Part shown: positions 11,785 through 22,853 of the stretch, in pieces | How the letters are laid out: each line of letters begins with the position of its first letter | How positions within the stretch are numbered: position 1 is the stretch's first letter | DNA from: Valencia hispanica | Lineage: Eukaryota > Chordata > Actinopteri > Cyprinodontiformes > Valenciidae | Assembly (NCBI GenBank): GCA_963556495.2 | Contig: OY747716.1 | Coordinates: 35,693,318 to 35,757,317, forward strand | Direction of reading: 5' to 3' | Length of the DNA: 64,000 nt | Translations under genes and position numbers: made by a program | Notes under the pieces: model-generated | Seen by the model: the letters and a program-made list of their open reading frames with translations, nothing else | What the model was told of the DNA's origin: nothing | The model's database searches: none

Positions 11785-12400
11785 ATACAGTTCCTTGTGA
11801 AAGTATCTTTTCACATTTTGCGATGATACAACCACAATGTACAACAAATGTATTTTATTTGGATTTGATGTGTTACACCTTTACAGAATCGTGCATAATT
11901 GTAAAGTGGTAAATCATTTTCAACAGTTTTTCCGACTACAAAATCAACATTAAGTATCCAACATTTTTATCCTGCTTCTAAGTCAATCATTTGCACGTCT
12001 AGAGATGGAATTTTTTGCCAATTGTTCTATACAAAATAACTTAACAGGTTTTCTTTCAGGACTACCCTGTATTTTATTTTCCCATCGACTCTGTTCAGCT
12101 TTCCTGTCCCTACAGAAAAAAATGTATCCCCACAGCATGATGCCATCCCCACCATGTTTCATCATGTGGTTGGTGTGTTCAGGGTAACTACAACAAGAGC
12201 TTTGCATGTAAGCTTATGTACCTTCCTTACAAATATGGAAGAGTCCCATAGCTGCTTTGTGGAAAACCCTAAAAAAGGACCTCAAATGGCTTTATATTTT
12301 GTCTCCCTTCCATAAAGACCAAATTCCAGGATTGCGTGACCACTAGTTGCCCTCAGAAGTTGCTACACTGAGATGATAAAAACTGACACATTATCCTGTC
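11785..12400 (-). mobile_element. Tc1-like transposon remnant
   Basis: Reads as Tc1 sequence on the minus strand: end-type sequence TCCTTGTGAAAGTATC at the left, then the antisense of the DDE segment (CATGATGCCATCCCCACCATGTTTCATCATG encodes the HGGDGIMLWG-type motif in the frame 11983-12207). Followed by degraded 5' transposase. Inactive. Confidence 0.7.
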
Positions 12401-14183
12401 TTAGACCAGTAGTTGTGTGACCTTATTTAACATTACAATGGGATAGTTAAGGTGTTTGCATGCAGTGAAATAAGTAGGCTTCAGACACACAATATGGCTC
12501 ATAGAGTCTCTGAAATTCTTGAGTTCTGAACTGTGGCTGTGTATGTAAGAAGATTTTTCGAGCAATTTGGTTCTAACAGACCAAACGCTGATGTTTGATT
12601 TTGTCATTATTGTGTGGCCTGTTTGATTGCGGGAAGCAGGTGTATGTGTTGCGTGGCTTTTTAGACCAAATTTAGTCACTAACTCACTTCCCCCCGGACC
12701 CCAGGTTCCCCCTTCGCTTCCCAGCAGAGCTCCCTCCCACCTCCCTGCTTGCATGAAACACTGCAGAGACCAAGCACCACATGCATGGCAACTGCATGCA
12801 TTTTCCTCATATGCTCAGGAGGATATTTCACCTTCTTCTTTGTGCTTCTTTGCTCTGCTCTCCGACATCTCACCTTGCCCTGATCTACCATCGCTGCAGC
12901 TCCCCTCTCTCCTTCCAGACCTAAGCTCTCTTCCTTCCTGCCCTCTCACGGCTTCCTGCTCCGGCTCTTATCACTCCAGAAAACGTGACACAGCTTCAGC
13001 CCAGTCAAACCAACACTAACCTCTGTGGTCCTCCTTTTTTCTTGACGATCACTGCCATAAATGGTAGCAGTTTGGCTCCGCTGGGATCGAGGTGCTTACA
13101 GGAGACGGCGAGGGGATGTCACAGAGGCCCCTGTTTGCCACCTGGGCCAAATCTGTTGATGGACTTATTTATTATAAACAATATAAGCCTCTACTTCACA
13201 GCCTACAGAGGAACAATAAATCTGGAGAGGCCGGGCATGTTTTTATTTATGTATTTATTTATCTGAGAGGAAGCTGCGGGCACGTCGAGGCATTATCAAC
13301 TCCTTCTCCTTTGAAGGGTTTTCCTCTAAGCTGAGGAAATTGTCTGCTTTGATTTACTCAGTAAATCTGTGTCTTGTGATACAGAGGCAGGATTTAGTCC
13401 AAGGCCAAGGCTGTGAAGTTTGTTTATTTTTTTTAGCTGCCATCAGAATGAAAATGAATTAAAATCTTCCCTACCTTGTAGTATTTTCCCTCCTCTAAAA
13501 TGTGGTAAAAATCCATCCAGTCTCATGCAAACATCTTGAGAATAAACGGGTGCTCACAGGCTGTATTTGTTGTTTTTCTATTACGCCGCTGCCAGATAGA
13601 TGTCTGCTGAGGCATGATAGAGGCACTGTTATTGTAAGGCCACAAGGTCATCTGATAACACCTCTTGCTCCACTGCCTACAGCGATAATGCATGTTTTGG
13701 GTTATATTGGGCCAAAGAAACTAGACCTGATGCAACGAATGCAACATTTTACTCCAAAGTAAAGCATCTGAATCTGAATATATCTGGATCTTGGACATTT
13801 TTCAGCTGCAGATGTAGCATTCTCCTGGGTCTCCATTGTTTCATGCACACTGCAGTATGTCAGCACAGGTAGCCGGGCTTTTGTCTGAATGCAGTGATAT
13901 CAAGAGGGACTTTCCCCGTGTTTCCTGATATGAGTTTTTCCCATGGAATTGCATAGGAATAATCTCAGGAATACTAAGCAGCTGACATTGTGTATGTAAT
14001 AATTCTGCATCTTTTAATGCAAGAGGTCCTTAATAGAATAATTTAATTGACAAGTAATAACAGAGTGTTGTACATTAAGACATTGAGAAGGTTTCCAAGT
14101 AGATGATAACAACGGCAAAAGAGCAGACATGGATCAGTCTAGGGGATAGGAAATATAAAACAAGTAGAGTGGATCACAGCTTA
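12401..14183. other. Intergenic, high-complexity, no gene recognised
   Basis: Less AT-rich than its surroundings between 12640 and 13350. Open frames here (12627-13019, 13502-13762) lack recognisable domains. Two AACAAT SOX-type motifs lie at 13077-13217 (see the separate entry). Confidence 0.45.
13050..13300. promoter_or_regulatory. Candidate cis-regulatory block
   Basis: A repeat-free, moderately GC-rich patch with two AACAAT SOX-type cores (13177-13182 and 13212-13217) 35 bp apart, flanked by AT-rich TTATTTATT tracts. Inference from composition and motifs only. Confidence 0.2.
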
Positions 14184-14185
14184 TA

Positions 14186-15047
14186 AACTCAGCAAAAAAA
14201 CAAACTTCCCTTTTTCAGGACTGTGTATTTCAACAATAATGTTGTAAAAATCCAAATAACTTTACAGATCTTCATTGTAAAGGGTAAAACATAATCAATT
14301 AATTTACATGCACCTGTGGAATGGTCGTTAAGACCTTAACAGCTTACAGAAAGTAGGCATTTAAGGTCACAGTTGTAAAAACGCAGGACACTAAAGAGAC
14401 TTGTCTACTGACTGTGAAAAACACCCAGAGAAAGATGCCCAGGGTTCCTGCTCATCTGCGTGAACGTGCATTAGGCATGCTGCAGGGAGGCATGAGGACT
14501 GCTGATGTGGCTAGGGCAATAAATTGCCATGTCTGCACTGTGAGGCGCCTCAGACAGCGCTACAGGGAGACAGGAAGGACAGCTGATCGTCCTCGCAGCG
14601 GAAGACCACGTGTAACAACATCTGCACAGGATCGGTACATCCGAATATCACACCTGCGTGACAGGTACAGGATGGCCACAACAACTGTCCGAGTCACACC
14701 AGGAACACACAATCCCTCCATCAGTGCTCAGACTGTCTGCAATAGGCTGAGAGAGGCTGGACTGAGGGCTTGTAGGCCTGTTGTAAGGCAGGTCCTCACC
14801 AGACATCACCAGCAACAACGCCGCCTATGGGCACAAACCCACCTTTGCTGGACCAGACAGGAGTGGCAAAAAGTGCTTGATTTTGAGCCTCCCTTCATTC
14901 AAGGACACATTATTCTATTTCTGTTAGTCACATGTCTGTGAAACATTTTTAGTTTATGTCTTATGGTGTTGACTTTTAGTGTTCATACAAATATTTACAC
15001 ACATTAAGTTTACTGAAAGTAAAAACTGTTTCTTTTTTTGCTGAGTT
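14186..15047 (+). mobile_element. Tc1-like transposon, internal-deletion derivative
   Basis: Flanked by TA dinucleotides (14184-14185 and 15048-15049), with terminal inverted repeats beginning AACTCAGCAAAAAAA. Length 862 bp, about half of a full Tc1 element. The DNA-binding half of the transposase is retained and the catalytic half is lost. It may still be mobilisable in trans if the ends are intact. Confidence 0.9.
14435..14941 (+). pseudogene. Truncated Tc1-like transposase (DNA-binding half)
   Basis: ATG at 14435 opens MPRVPAHLRERALGML, followed by a paired-like/HTH region (GGMRTADVARAINCHVCTVRRL), a basic GRTADRPRSGRPR linker and a second HTH (PSISAQTVCNRLREAGL). Sense reading stops near WTRQEWQKVL; after that, 3'-UTR-type sequence is joined and gives an unrelated tail to the stop at 14939-14941. 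The FSDES-type first catalytic Asp and the rest of the DDE domain are absent, so it cannot catalyse transposition. Full-length relatives are about 340 residues. Confidence 0.9.
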
Positions 15048-15092
15048 TACTTGAGACTCCCTTTAAAAGCAATTACAACTGTTTGTTTTAAC

Positions 15093-15655
15093 TAAGGGTG
15101 CACCGATCCCACTTTTTCAGTCTCGATACCGATCCGATACTATTGTTGAATTAATAATAAACTGTATACCCTCCACCTTATACCTTACTTGAAGAGATTA
15201 AAGGTACCAGACTTTACTAACTAAACATAACTAAGACTTCTTTTTTCCTTTTTGACCCCGCTCCTTTTGTTTTGCTGAGGTGCAGGAATTCAGCGTGCTC
15301 CTTAGCATAGTGTTTCTGGATGTGCTTGATTAAAGTGGTAGTGTTGTACTTTACAGTAATACCACCTCCCCTTGAAACATTTACTTTGCAGACATTGCAA
15401 ACAGCCGACGAACTAGTTGGAGTGGCAAGCGTGAAATATCTCCACACAGCCGACCCTCTGGCTCGCTCCGTGTTGCTTCTGGCATGCGACACACATGAAG
15501 CTGACGCATGAATTACGTTCTGCTGCGACGAAAAAAAAAAAGAAAAAAAACCTGGATCGGCCAGTGGATCTGTTCATTTTTCCGATCCCCGATCCAGCTA
15601 TTTTGTCAGTATCGTGGCCGATATCCGATCCTAATATCGGATCGGTACACCCCTA
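15093..15655 (-). mobile_element. hAT element, internally deleted, with exact 8-bp target duplication
   Basis: Ends TAAGGGTGCACCGATC / GATCGGTACACCCCTA are inverted repeats, and both flanks carry GTTTTAAC (15085-15092 and 15656-15663). Length 563 bp. It contains the N-terminal BED-finger part of a transposase on the minus strand and none of the catalytic domain. Confidence 0.9.
15217..15492 (-). pseudogene. hAT transposase N-terminal fragment with BED zinc finger
   Basis: 91 residues starting MSHARSNTERARGSAVW. SAVWRYFTL and CNVCKVNVSRGGG followed by LIKHIQKHYAKEH give the aromatic residues and C-x2-C...H-x(n)-H ligand pattern of a BED finger (DNA binding). The frame ends soon after at KRKKEVLVMFS; the RNase-H-like and dimerisation regions are missing. 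Could bind the element's ends if expressed. Confidence 0.85.
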
Positions 15656-16005
15656 GTTTTAACAGCTCAAACACCAGACATACCTTAATATGCATTAGTA
15701 TGCACAGTGGAGACCGTCTTAGCACTACCACAGAAGCTAATATCAACAGTCTTCCGTAACTCCACTCTTGGAGGTACAGCCAGTCAGCACCAAAGAAAAT
15801 AAATGGCACTCCTGCATTAGTTGCTTTGCAAACAGCAACCATTAGCATGTCAAGTAACATTTTAACTATGTATTTCAGCTTCCCAAGCTGCATTTTTTTC
15901 TGATCTTTTAGATATGTGCTATGAACAAAATTAGCAAATTAGCAGTTTTTCTACTGATCATTTGGAGTTACTTTCCAAATAAAAATCTGTGAATCCTCCT
16001 AAAGG

Positions 16006-16509
16006 AGCTTGATGAGGATCTTGGTTTGGATTTCCGGATGCCGTTATATTATAAATGTTCGCCTTTACAGTATCTCACTATACGATAGTAAACAAAAACA
16101 AAATTTGAATAACGTTGTCTTTGAAGCTCTGATATTATTCATTTTTCTATTCTTTTTTATTTTACCTGTTACACCTTCCACAATGCTACAGACCTGATAT
16201 CAACATTTGAGACTACACATAGAGCTCATCTAGACATACTTTAATGTTGAGTCCACATACCTGTATACCCCAGATTTAAAGATATATATTTGTTAGATTT
16301 AGACCAGGCTTGTTTTAAATTAGCCTATGCTTAGATTTAGACATGAACACTGACCTGAATGGAGGCAAAACAGGGCTGCTGTGCTTCAGTCCCAAAAGCG
16401 TTAGAAAGGCCTTTGCAACCCTTTCTGATAGATGTCTATAACTTTGTTTCTCATGCATTTTCGAATTTAAGTTTGGTTTTGAGGTATTCTAACATTCTTT
16501 CTGTTGTCA
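16006..16509. other. Intergenic, nothing recognised
   Basis: AT-rich; no gene or repeat recognised. Confidence 0.5.
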
Positions 16510-17057
16510 GGTTACATTTACAGAGGACATATCATGCTTTTAAATATTTCCTTTTTACAATTAAACTATGCAGTTGTGGTCCATACATTGTACCTCATTG
16601 AAGCTCCACAGGCCCCTCTTATACCCCTGTTCTGAGGTGCGTCTGGGAGCAACTCGTTTTGGCGCGATTCCTTAAATGAAAATGAGGCACTTCAAACACT
16701 GCCTCCCTACAGGTCACAGATGTGCTGCTTGGGTCAAAATAGTTATTTTTGTAGTTTGACAGCAGAGATACAATTATCGCACAGCGCAAAACGTTTTTAT
16801 TAATACTTAATGAGAAAATGTCAACAATGGGAGACTTGTCCATCCACCCTTACATGTTTGACCCAGAGTCAGATCGGAGTGGAAAATGAAGACGATGAAC
16901 CTGCACAACCAAGTCTTGAAATGGACACATCGCTATGGTTTGTGTTAGGCTACTGTCCATCACTTTCTCCATGTATGCCAAGTAAAGACAATAGGCTATG
17001 GGGTTAATTTTACTTGAATTTTTTTTTTTATTATTTATTTAACCATCACAAAATAAA

Positions 17058-17147
<90 letters not shown>

Positions 17148-17425
17148 TTTTTTTTTTTTGGGTGGGGGGGTGCATGGCCACAATTAAATGAAATGCTGCT
17201 GTAAATGATTATGTTTTTTATATAATTTCATATTCATATATTCTATTTGCAGGTTAAGAGCACAAACCCATCAGTGTTGATCCTATTGCCAAAATAGTGG
17301 TAAAAATATTTTCAGCATATGAAGAGACTAATTTCAGCTTTTCTCCACTATAGGGTCTCCAAATACACAGCAAAAAGAATTTAAAGGTTAAAAAAGTGGA
17401 TTCTGCACGAAATGTCCCCTTTAAG
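16510..17425. mobile_element. Non-autonomous DNA element containing a long (TA)n tract
   Basis: Left end TTACAGAGGACATATCATGC and right end GCACGAAATGTCCCCTTTAA are inverted relatives. Inside is a short frame with PYMFDPESD (about 16845-16880), resembling the N-terminus of proteins found in related fish elements; I rate that weak. A second partial copy of the segment after the TA tract occurs at 27727-27870. Confidence 0.6.
17065..17141. repeat. (TA)n microsatellite
   Basis: About 77 bases of uninterrupted TA dinucleotides. Likely length-polymorphic and a weak point for assembly. Confidence 0.97.
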
Positions 17426-17469
17426 TGATTTCTTGACACTATATAAGTATAAAGTAATATTGTTTAGGA

Positions 17470-17757
17470 TACAGTAATCAAGCCTGGGTGTGGAGATTGA
17501 AACTGAACAAATGGGTTCACTAAGTTTACATTAGTTCACAAGGGGAGCAGCCAAATTTTCACACAGGTTCAGGTTGGTCTGGATATATTTTCCCCGCTAA
17601 CAAATGAAATCATCATTTGAAAACTGCTTTTACATTTGCTCAGGATATTTTGGTCTGACATTAAAATTTGTCTGATGACATTTTGGTGAGAGAACAAAAC
17701 TAAAACAAAAGATCCGTAAGGGGCCAATACTTTTTTCTCAGTACTGTACATATATCT
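17470..17757. mobile_element. Terminal fragment of a Tc1-like element
   Basis: Resembles the non-coding end of the Tc1-like family at 18440 and 50600: AATCAAGCCTGGGTGTGG, a block near TCATCATTTGAAAACTGC, and a terminal GGGGCCAATACTTTTTTCTC-AGTACTGTAC. No transposase. Confidence 0.55.
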
Positions 17758-18439
17758 AACAGCAGTGGTGCCTGGATGCAATATAGACAGGCCACTTCAC
17801 TTAAGCTACAGCATAAAAAGGAGATGCTCAAACTTGACTAAACAATGGGTATTTTCTTGCACTGGGATAGCACTTTATAACACTTTTAAGATGTCAGGTG
17901 AGTATTTAGTCATTTAAACCTACCGTATGGCAAACATTTAGCTAAATACACAGATTGCCTCGGTTTCTACCCGTACAAATCACCTTAAAAACCGTGTGTA
18001 CATTATACGTTACTACAGGTCTTTGAGGTGCTTATGGGTGCATTTTGTTACCTCTGGACAGAGCCAGTGAAGCTGTTTTCCACTGTCAACAAGCAGAAAT
18101 GCTTGTGTCGGTGCGTCAGCATTACTTCACCGATTACAAGAGCGTCAACTCCTTCATCTCGCCATCAGTGGAAAAGCAAATAAACACGTTTCCCAAAATG
18201 TCAGAAGTTCCTTCAACCTGGCCCTCCGTTGCACTATAACCTCAGGTAAGGAGTGAGGAGATATTGATGAGCATTATCAATAGTTCATTCACACAGGGCA
18301 TTGTGTGTAAATGAACTGAGGAGATAATCTCATCAGGTGAACTCTGGCACGCAAACACGGTAACTCCTTGAAGTTTGTAAGTCACAAATGCAAAGATAAT
18401 GTGTTGATGCTTCATCATGACGCTGATATCATTCAGATA
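17758..18439. other. Intergenic, nothing recognised
   Basis: The 64-codon frame at 18045-18239 has no recognisable feature. Confidence 0.45.
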
Positions 18440-18635
18440 CAGTGCTGTGAAAAAAGTAGTTGCCCCCCTTTTGTCACACTTTAATGTTTCAAGTGAATAT
18501 CAGACAACGTTGAGAAAACAGAAAAAGCAGATTTCAAATTCTGATTTAATTTACTGCCTATTTTGTCATAGCATATCTAAAATATTCAAAAGCGTTTGAA
18601 AACCAGCCAATCCTGGAATGCCATTTGTTTTCCTT

Positions 18636-18842
18636 AATTACAAGAGTGGAAATTAGGAAGACTTTAAACATTAGCTTTTGCTGTAGTGCTAAGATGGTTT
18701 CCAGTGTGCATATTAATTTATATTTGGTGTTTGAACTACTAAAATAGGCAGTTATCATTATTCTTAGAGGGAGTCTCAGGTTGTAATGTTATTTCCTGGT
18801 GGCTGTGGTCCCTAACCCCAACGAATACCAGGGGGGTCCATT
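18636..18842 (-). repeat. Dispersed non-autonomous repeat, copy 4 (inverted, partial)
   Basis: Reverse complement shows GTTAGGGACCACAGCCACC, CTGAGACTCCCTCTAAG and TAGTTCAAACACCAAATAT, linking the left end of copy 1 with the left piece of copy 3. Confidence 0.75.
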
Positions 18843-19128
18843 GTATGCAGAGGATAAAAAGAACTAGCAAAACTAACCCTGGTAAATCCTCCTCTAACCT
18901 TAAATAACCTCATCTTTTTTAAACGCTACGCTCAGTTTCACTACCCAAAGTGAGATCTGGTTGCTGTCAGACTCATATAACCAATAAATCATTGAAACTG
19001 AACCTCTGTAACATCATAAAGCAGGCTAAAGATCTCAACACATCACACTTTAAAGGAATTCAAGAACTGATGAGAAACAAAGTCATTGACATCTATCAGT
19101 GTGGAAAGGCTTACAAAGTAATTTCTTA

Positions 19129-19920
19129 CGTGCGTTAGGTTTACATGTAAAGTCAATGCAGAAGCGCACTGATGCGCGTCAAGGTTTCTGTCACATCACA
19201 CGCATTTTTGCATTGCGAAAACGCATTTCTGCCTCATTCGCGAGTCAAATTCGCACAAATGAAGCGTTTGACGAGCGTCAGAAGATACGTGCGTCATTTT
19301 ACGTGGTGTTTGCGCATTCGCGCTTGACGCGCGTTTTTGCATCTGAAGTTGAAAACTCTGAACTTCGGCGTCAATTGTGCCATCTCAACCAATCAGGAGC
19401 TTGGTGATGTGGTGTCATGTGATGCTGTGACCCAGTTCACAGGGCCAGGTCCAGCAAAAAAATTTATTTAACATGGAGGAAATACTGATTACGGCCGTGG
19501 CTAATCACCCCGAGCTATACGACACCAGCTGCTTTCTCTACAGAGACGGAAATAAAAAGGACCTCGCTTGGAGGAATATAAGTGAGGAGATAGAGCAATC
19601 TGGTAAGTTCATTTCACTTTTGAAAGTTTTTATGTTACTGACTCTGTGAACCTGCGCAAGGTAGGCGACTCTCCACAGTAAATAGAGAATGGAGACTCTC
19701 CCTTCCAACTCTGGATCGACATCTACCATCTTGCAACAACACCGTCTGGCACTAGCTCCTCCCACAAGTTGTGTATTTCTGGCTTGCTGCGCGTCAAAAT
19801 GGTAAATTTTGACGCACGTCAAATTCGGTTTGGATGCGCGTCAAGCTGCGAATGTTCAAGCTTCAAACTTTGGCGTGCGGCGCGTTTTTTTTAAGCTTTG
19901 GTGTGAACCCACCATTAGGC
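19129..19920 (+). mobile_element. PIF/Harbinger-like element, internally deleted
   Basis: Interrupts the Tc1 transposase between ..GTAATTTC-TTA (19126-19128) and TTA-GGGCTTCC (19921-19923); a 3-bp TTA target duplication is diagnostic of PIF/Harbinger. Inner ends GGTTTACA / TGGGTTCACACC are imperfect inverted repeats. Rich in GCGCGTCAA-type subterminal motifs. Contains a MADF exon (next entry) but no DDE transposase. Confidence 0.8.
19473..19602 (+). CDS. MADF (Myb/SANT-like) first exon of a Harbinger accessory gene
   Basis: ATG at 19473 begins MEEILITAVANHPELYD and continues with CFLYRDGNKKDLAWRNISEEIEQS, the conserved MADF pattern (L-I..V..HP-LYD, K..AW..I). These domains bind transposon ends and partner the DDE transposase. 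The exon is uninterrupted and ends at a consensus donor (TG|GTAAGT at 19602/19603). No downstream exon is found, so the gene is partial. The intact frame suggests a fairly recent insertion. Confidence 0.75.
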
Positions 19921-20655
19921 TTAGGGCTTCCAGCAAACCACAGTGAGAGCCATCATTCACAAATGCTACCAAAATAATTTAAAGAGCTCATCAACAACTC
20001 ATCGAGGAGGTCACAACAGAACAACATCTAAAGCACTGCGACTTCACTTGCTTCAGTTAAAACCACGGTTGATGTTGGCATCCATGGGAAAGTTTTAAAG
20101 CCAAAACACATCTTGTTGATCCCTAAGAAATTTGTAGAAATGTTCTATATACTAACAAAACACAAAATGCGGCACCTTAGCAAAATATCTCAAAGGAAAC
20201 TGCAAGGAAATGGTTCAAAGCACACCAGCAACTCCACTCTGAATGACAAAAAAACTAAAACAAATTAAAGCTTTGAAAGTGGCATAGCCAAAGCTACTCT
20301 ATGAGTGCAACAACTAGATTTAAATTTAAAGGGTAATAACCTTTTCACATAGAACCAAGTTAATTCAGATTGTTTTCTTTACCCAAAAACAGGAGTATGG
20401 AGCTCGAGACCTTAAGGGCCAGTGTCCTGCAACTTTTAGATATGCCTCTGCTCCAACACAGCTGATTCAAATGGTCCATCTCCAGGATGCCAAAGTTTGC
20501 TAACGAACCACCATTTGATTCAGCTGTGTTGAGTCAGAGTGAGAAAACACAGAGGACTTGAGGAAACTCTTTTTTTGTACTACCTCAACCATTTAAGCTT
20601 GACAAAAGCAGGACAAATCTGTTAGAAGGTTAACAAATTTTCACAGCACTGCACA

Positions 20656-21899
20656 TCTCATGGAGGAGATACAAGTATAAACTGTGCACTTGTCAGCCTC
20701 TGCTTTGTTCCTAATTGTTTAAAAAGGTGAAAGCTAGATCTTCACACCTGAGTTTAATTTTTCTCTACATGGTAACCGAGCTGTGAACTCGAAACTCCAT
20801 CTGCCTGAATTTTGGTGACATTAATTCACAAGAGGTTGGAGTCTCAGAAGTTTTTGATTTTACCTGAAGAAAAAGAATTAAAGAAAATATGTTTGAATTT
20901 AAATAATGATGGGTTGGTTCTTGTTCCTATAATGCACAGGTGTAAAAGGAACAACTTGGGGAGGAAGCACTCACACACATTGCATTTCCTCTATAAAACC
21001 ACAGCAGTGTGAAAACAACAAAAAGGTGCATTCCTCAGTCATTTCTCTCACTTCAGCGCAATAATCTGCAGCCTTTAATGCAAAACAAACAAAAAAAAAG
21101 TTCAAACTCCAGTGTGTGCATGTAAAACCTCTGCAGTTTGAGGTGTAATTTTATTTCATAAAGGTTTGCTTTGTGACAAGATGCTCAGAGATGGAAGCTG
21201 GTGTGGGAAAACTGTTTTAAGGAGCTTTAACCGCAGTGCATTAAAGGAGAAGTTGCAGCGTCTATGAGGAAGTTCCAGCCATGAGTTTGGGAGTATTTGT
21301 TCTGTAATCTCCAGAAATGACAGCGCACTATTTCACGGCAAGAGGGACAAACTATAAAAAGTCCCATATCTAACTGGTCGTATGATCTTCTTTCCCCCCA
21401 ACACACACACACCTCAGGATAACTTTCAGGATCTTTTTTCTTCTCTTATCTTGTGCTTCTGGAACTTCCTTACTCACCTCTATTGATCCGGATTCCTGCT
21501 GGCTGCGATGCCACTGGTCACACTCGCTGCTATCGATCGTCACTGGCCACCCTGGACCAACGTGTTGCCCTTTTAGCACCCTCAGGGGTATCAGCGGTTT
21601 GCTCTGCTGTGGCGCTTTAGCGCCTTGACAAGGCAAAGGCCACACATGAAAGGGTTCTGCACATAAGGATGAACTGCAGAATCAATTCACACTCTGTCAT
21701 ACACAAAGGCCTCACTGTCTCTCCTTGCCAGATACAAGTCGGGAAAGCTTGATCTGTTATGAACCGACATGCTTTGTAATAAAATAACTAATTTCGCTTT
21801 CTAGATAGGATCAGAAAAGGAAGTCCAGGCACATCTCAACAGAAATTTAATTTAAAAAGGTAATTTATTTTAGTAATGTACCGGTAAACAATCAAGATG
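20656..21899. other. Intergenic, nothing recognised
   Basis: Contains short low-complexity runs (poly-A near 21090, CA-rich near 21405). No gene recognised. Confidence 0.5.
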
Positions 21900-22330
21900 T
21901 AGACTGCTGACTCGACAATTGTCCCACAGAGTCATTGTCACCATTCACAAGGAGGGTAAGAAACAAAAGCTGCTAAAGAAGCTGGCTGTTCAGAGTCTTG
22001 TATCCAAGTTTACTGATTGGTAGTTTGGTGGAAGAAAAAGGTGTCATGGAAAAAGGTGTACAAGTAACAGTAAAAGCCACAGCTGTGAGAGGTTAGAGGA
22101 TCACTGCTCCTTCTGCATGAATTATGGCATCAACAGTGTGTGGCATTAAAGCCCAGGTTGCTTTAAGCGGCATGTCTTTGTTTTTCTCTTAACAATACTC
22201 CACAGATTATTTATTGGGTTTAGGTGATAGCCTGGTCATTTTCCTGGTACTGTTGACATCGTGGGGAGGTACCAAGTCCTGCTTGGAGAAAAACAGAACA
22301 GTTATACCGCATGAATTGGATATGTTTGTG
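21900..22330. mobile_element. Tc1-like fragments
   Basis: 21905-22110 reads as a Tc1-like transposase N-terminus (CATTGTCACCATTCACAAGG, GCTAAAGAAGCTGGCTGTTC, then GAAAAAGGTGTACAAG). A 22890-22970 scrap repeats AATGGAAAGTTAGGTGGAAGG. The rest to 22330 looks like antisense end sequence. No intact frame. Confidence 0.55.
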
Positions 22331-22639
22331 TGTCATGGCTCTTTAAAGCTCTAACCACAGTTTATTAAAGCTCTTCAATCCAGTCAAGACTGCACATATT
22401 CCTATTAGTAACTTTTTCAAAGAATTATAAGTTGTATTTTCTATTGGTTTTATTTAGTATTTTATCTGAAGTGTTTGGTACTTAGCTACTAACTTTTTCC
22501 TTCCACTAAACCTTTATTAAATATTTTTAAATACAACAGTCTGCTAACAGATAGCTTATTTACCTAAGGTCAGCCCAACAATATGCTACTTTTAGAAATA
22601 TGAAGATGCACCTTAATTAATTAAAATATCATTGAAGAG

Positions 22640-22853
22640 TAATTATCTTGCAATTGAAAGGTTCAGGTTTAAATTCCAGCTTCCCCCTATCAAATGTCGA
22701 TGTACCCTTGGACAAGGCACACAACCCCAAGTTGCATACCAATCTGAATATCAGTGTGTGAATGTGTATCAGTGTTTTGTAGGTGTGATTGGGTGAATGT
22801 GTCTGTAGTGTAAAGCACTTTGAGTGGTCAGTATGACTGGAAAGACACATTTA
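22640..22853 (+). mobile_element. SINE-like element with tRNA-type box B
   Basis: GGTTCAGGTTTAAATTCC is a box-B-like head. It is followed by the fish-typical body (ACCCTTGGACAAGGCACACA, CCAAGTTGC, GTGTAAAGCACTTTGAGTGG). The tail is short. Confidence 0.6.

Larger units (their letters stand above)
15050..16005 (+). repeat. Dispersed non-autonomous repeat, copy 3, split by a hAT element
   Basis: Left piece 15050-15092 (GAGACTCCCTTTAAAAGCAA) and right piece 15656-16005 (CACAGTGGAGACCGTCTTAG, TACAGCCAGTCAGCACCAAAG, CTTCCCAAGCTGCATTTTTT) align with copies 1, 2 and 4. The hAT element sits between them. Confidence 0.8.
18440..20655 (+). mobile_element. Tc1-like remnant carrying two later insertions
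   Basis: The left end ACAGTGCTGTGAAAAAAGTAGTTGCCCCCC is typical of a large fish Tc1-like family (split here for length: ACAGTGCTGTGAAAAAAG then TAGTTGCCCCCC). The 5' transposase is recognisable at 18960-19125 (AAAGGAATTCAAGAACTGATG, ATCTATCAGTGTGGAAAGG) and resumes at 19921 (CCACAGTGAGAGCCATC). Degraded. It contains copy 4 of the dispersed repeat and a Harbinger-like element. Confidence 0.75.

Noticed and set aside
12627..13019. 130-codon proline/serine-rich frame
   Set aside because: Low-complexity translation of C/T-rich DNA; no conserved pattern.
22640..22853. Functional tRNA gene
   Set aside because: Only a box-B-like head is present with a SINE body; no cloverleaf or anticodon arm could be formed.
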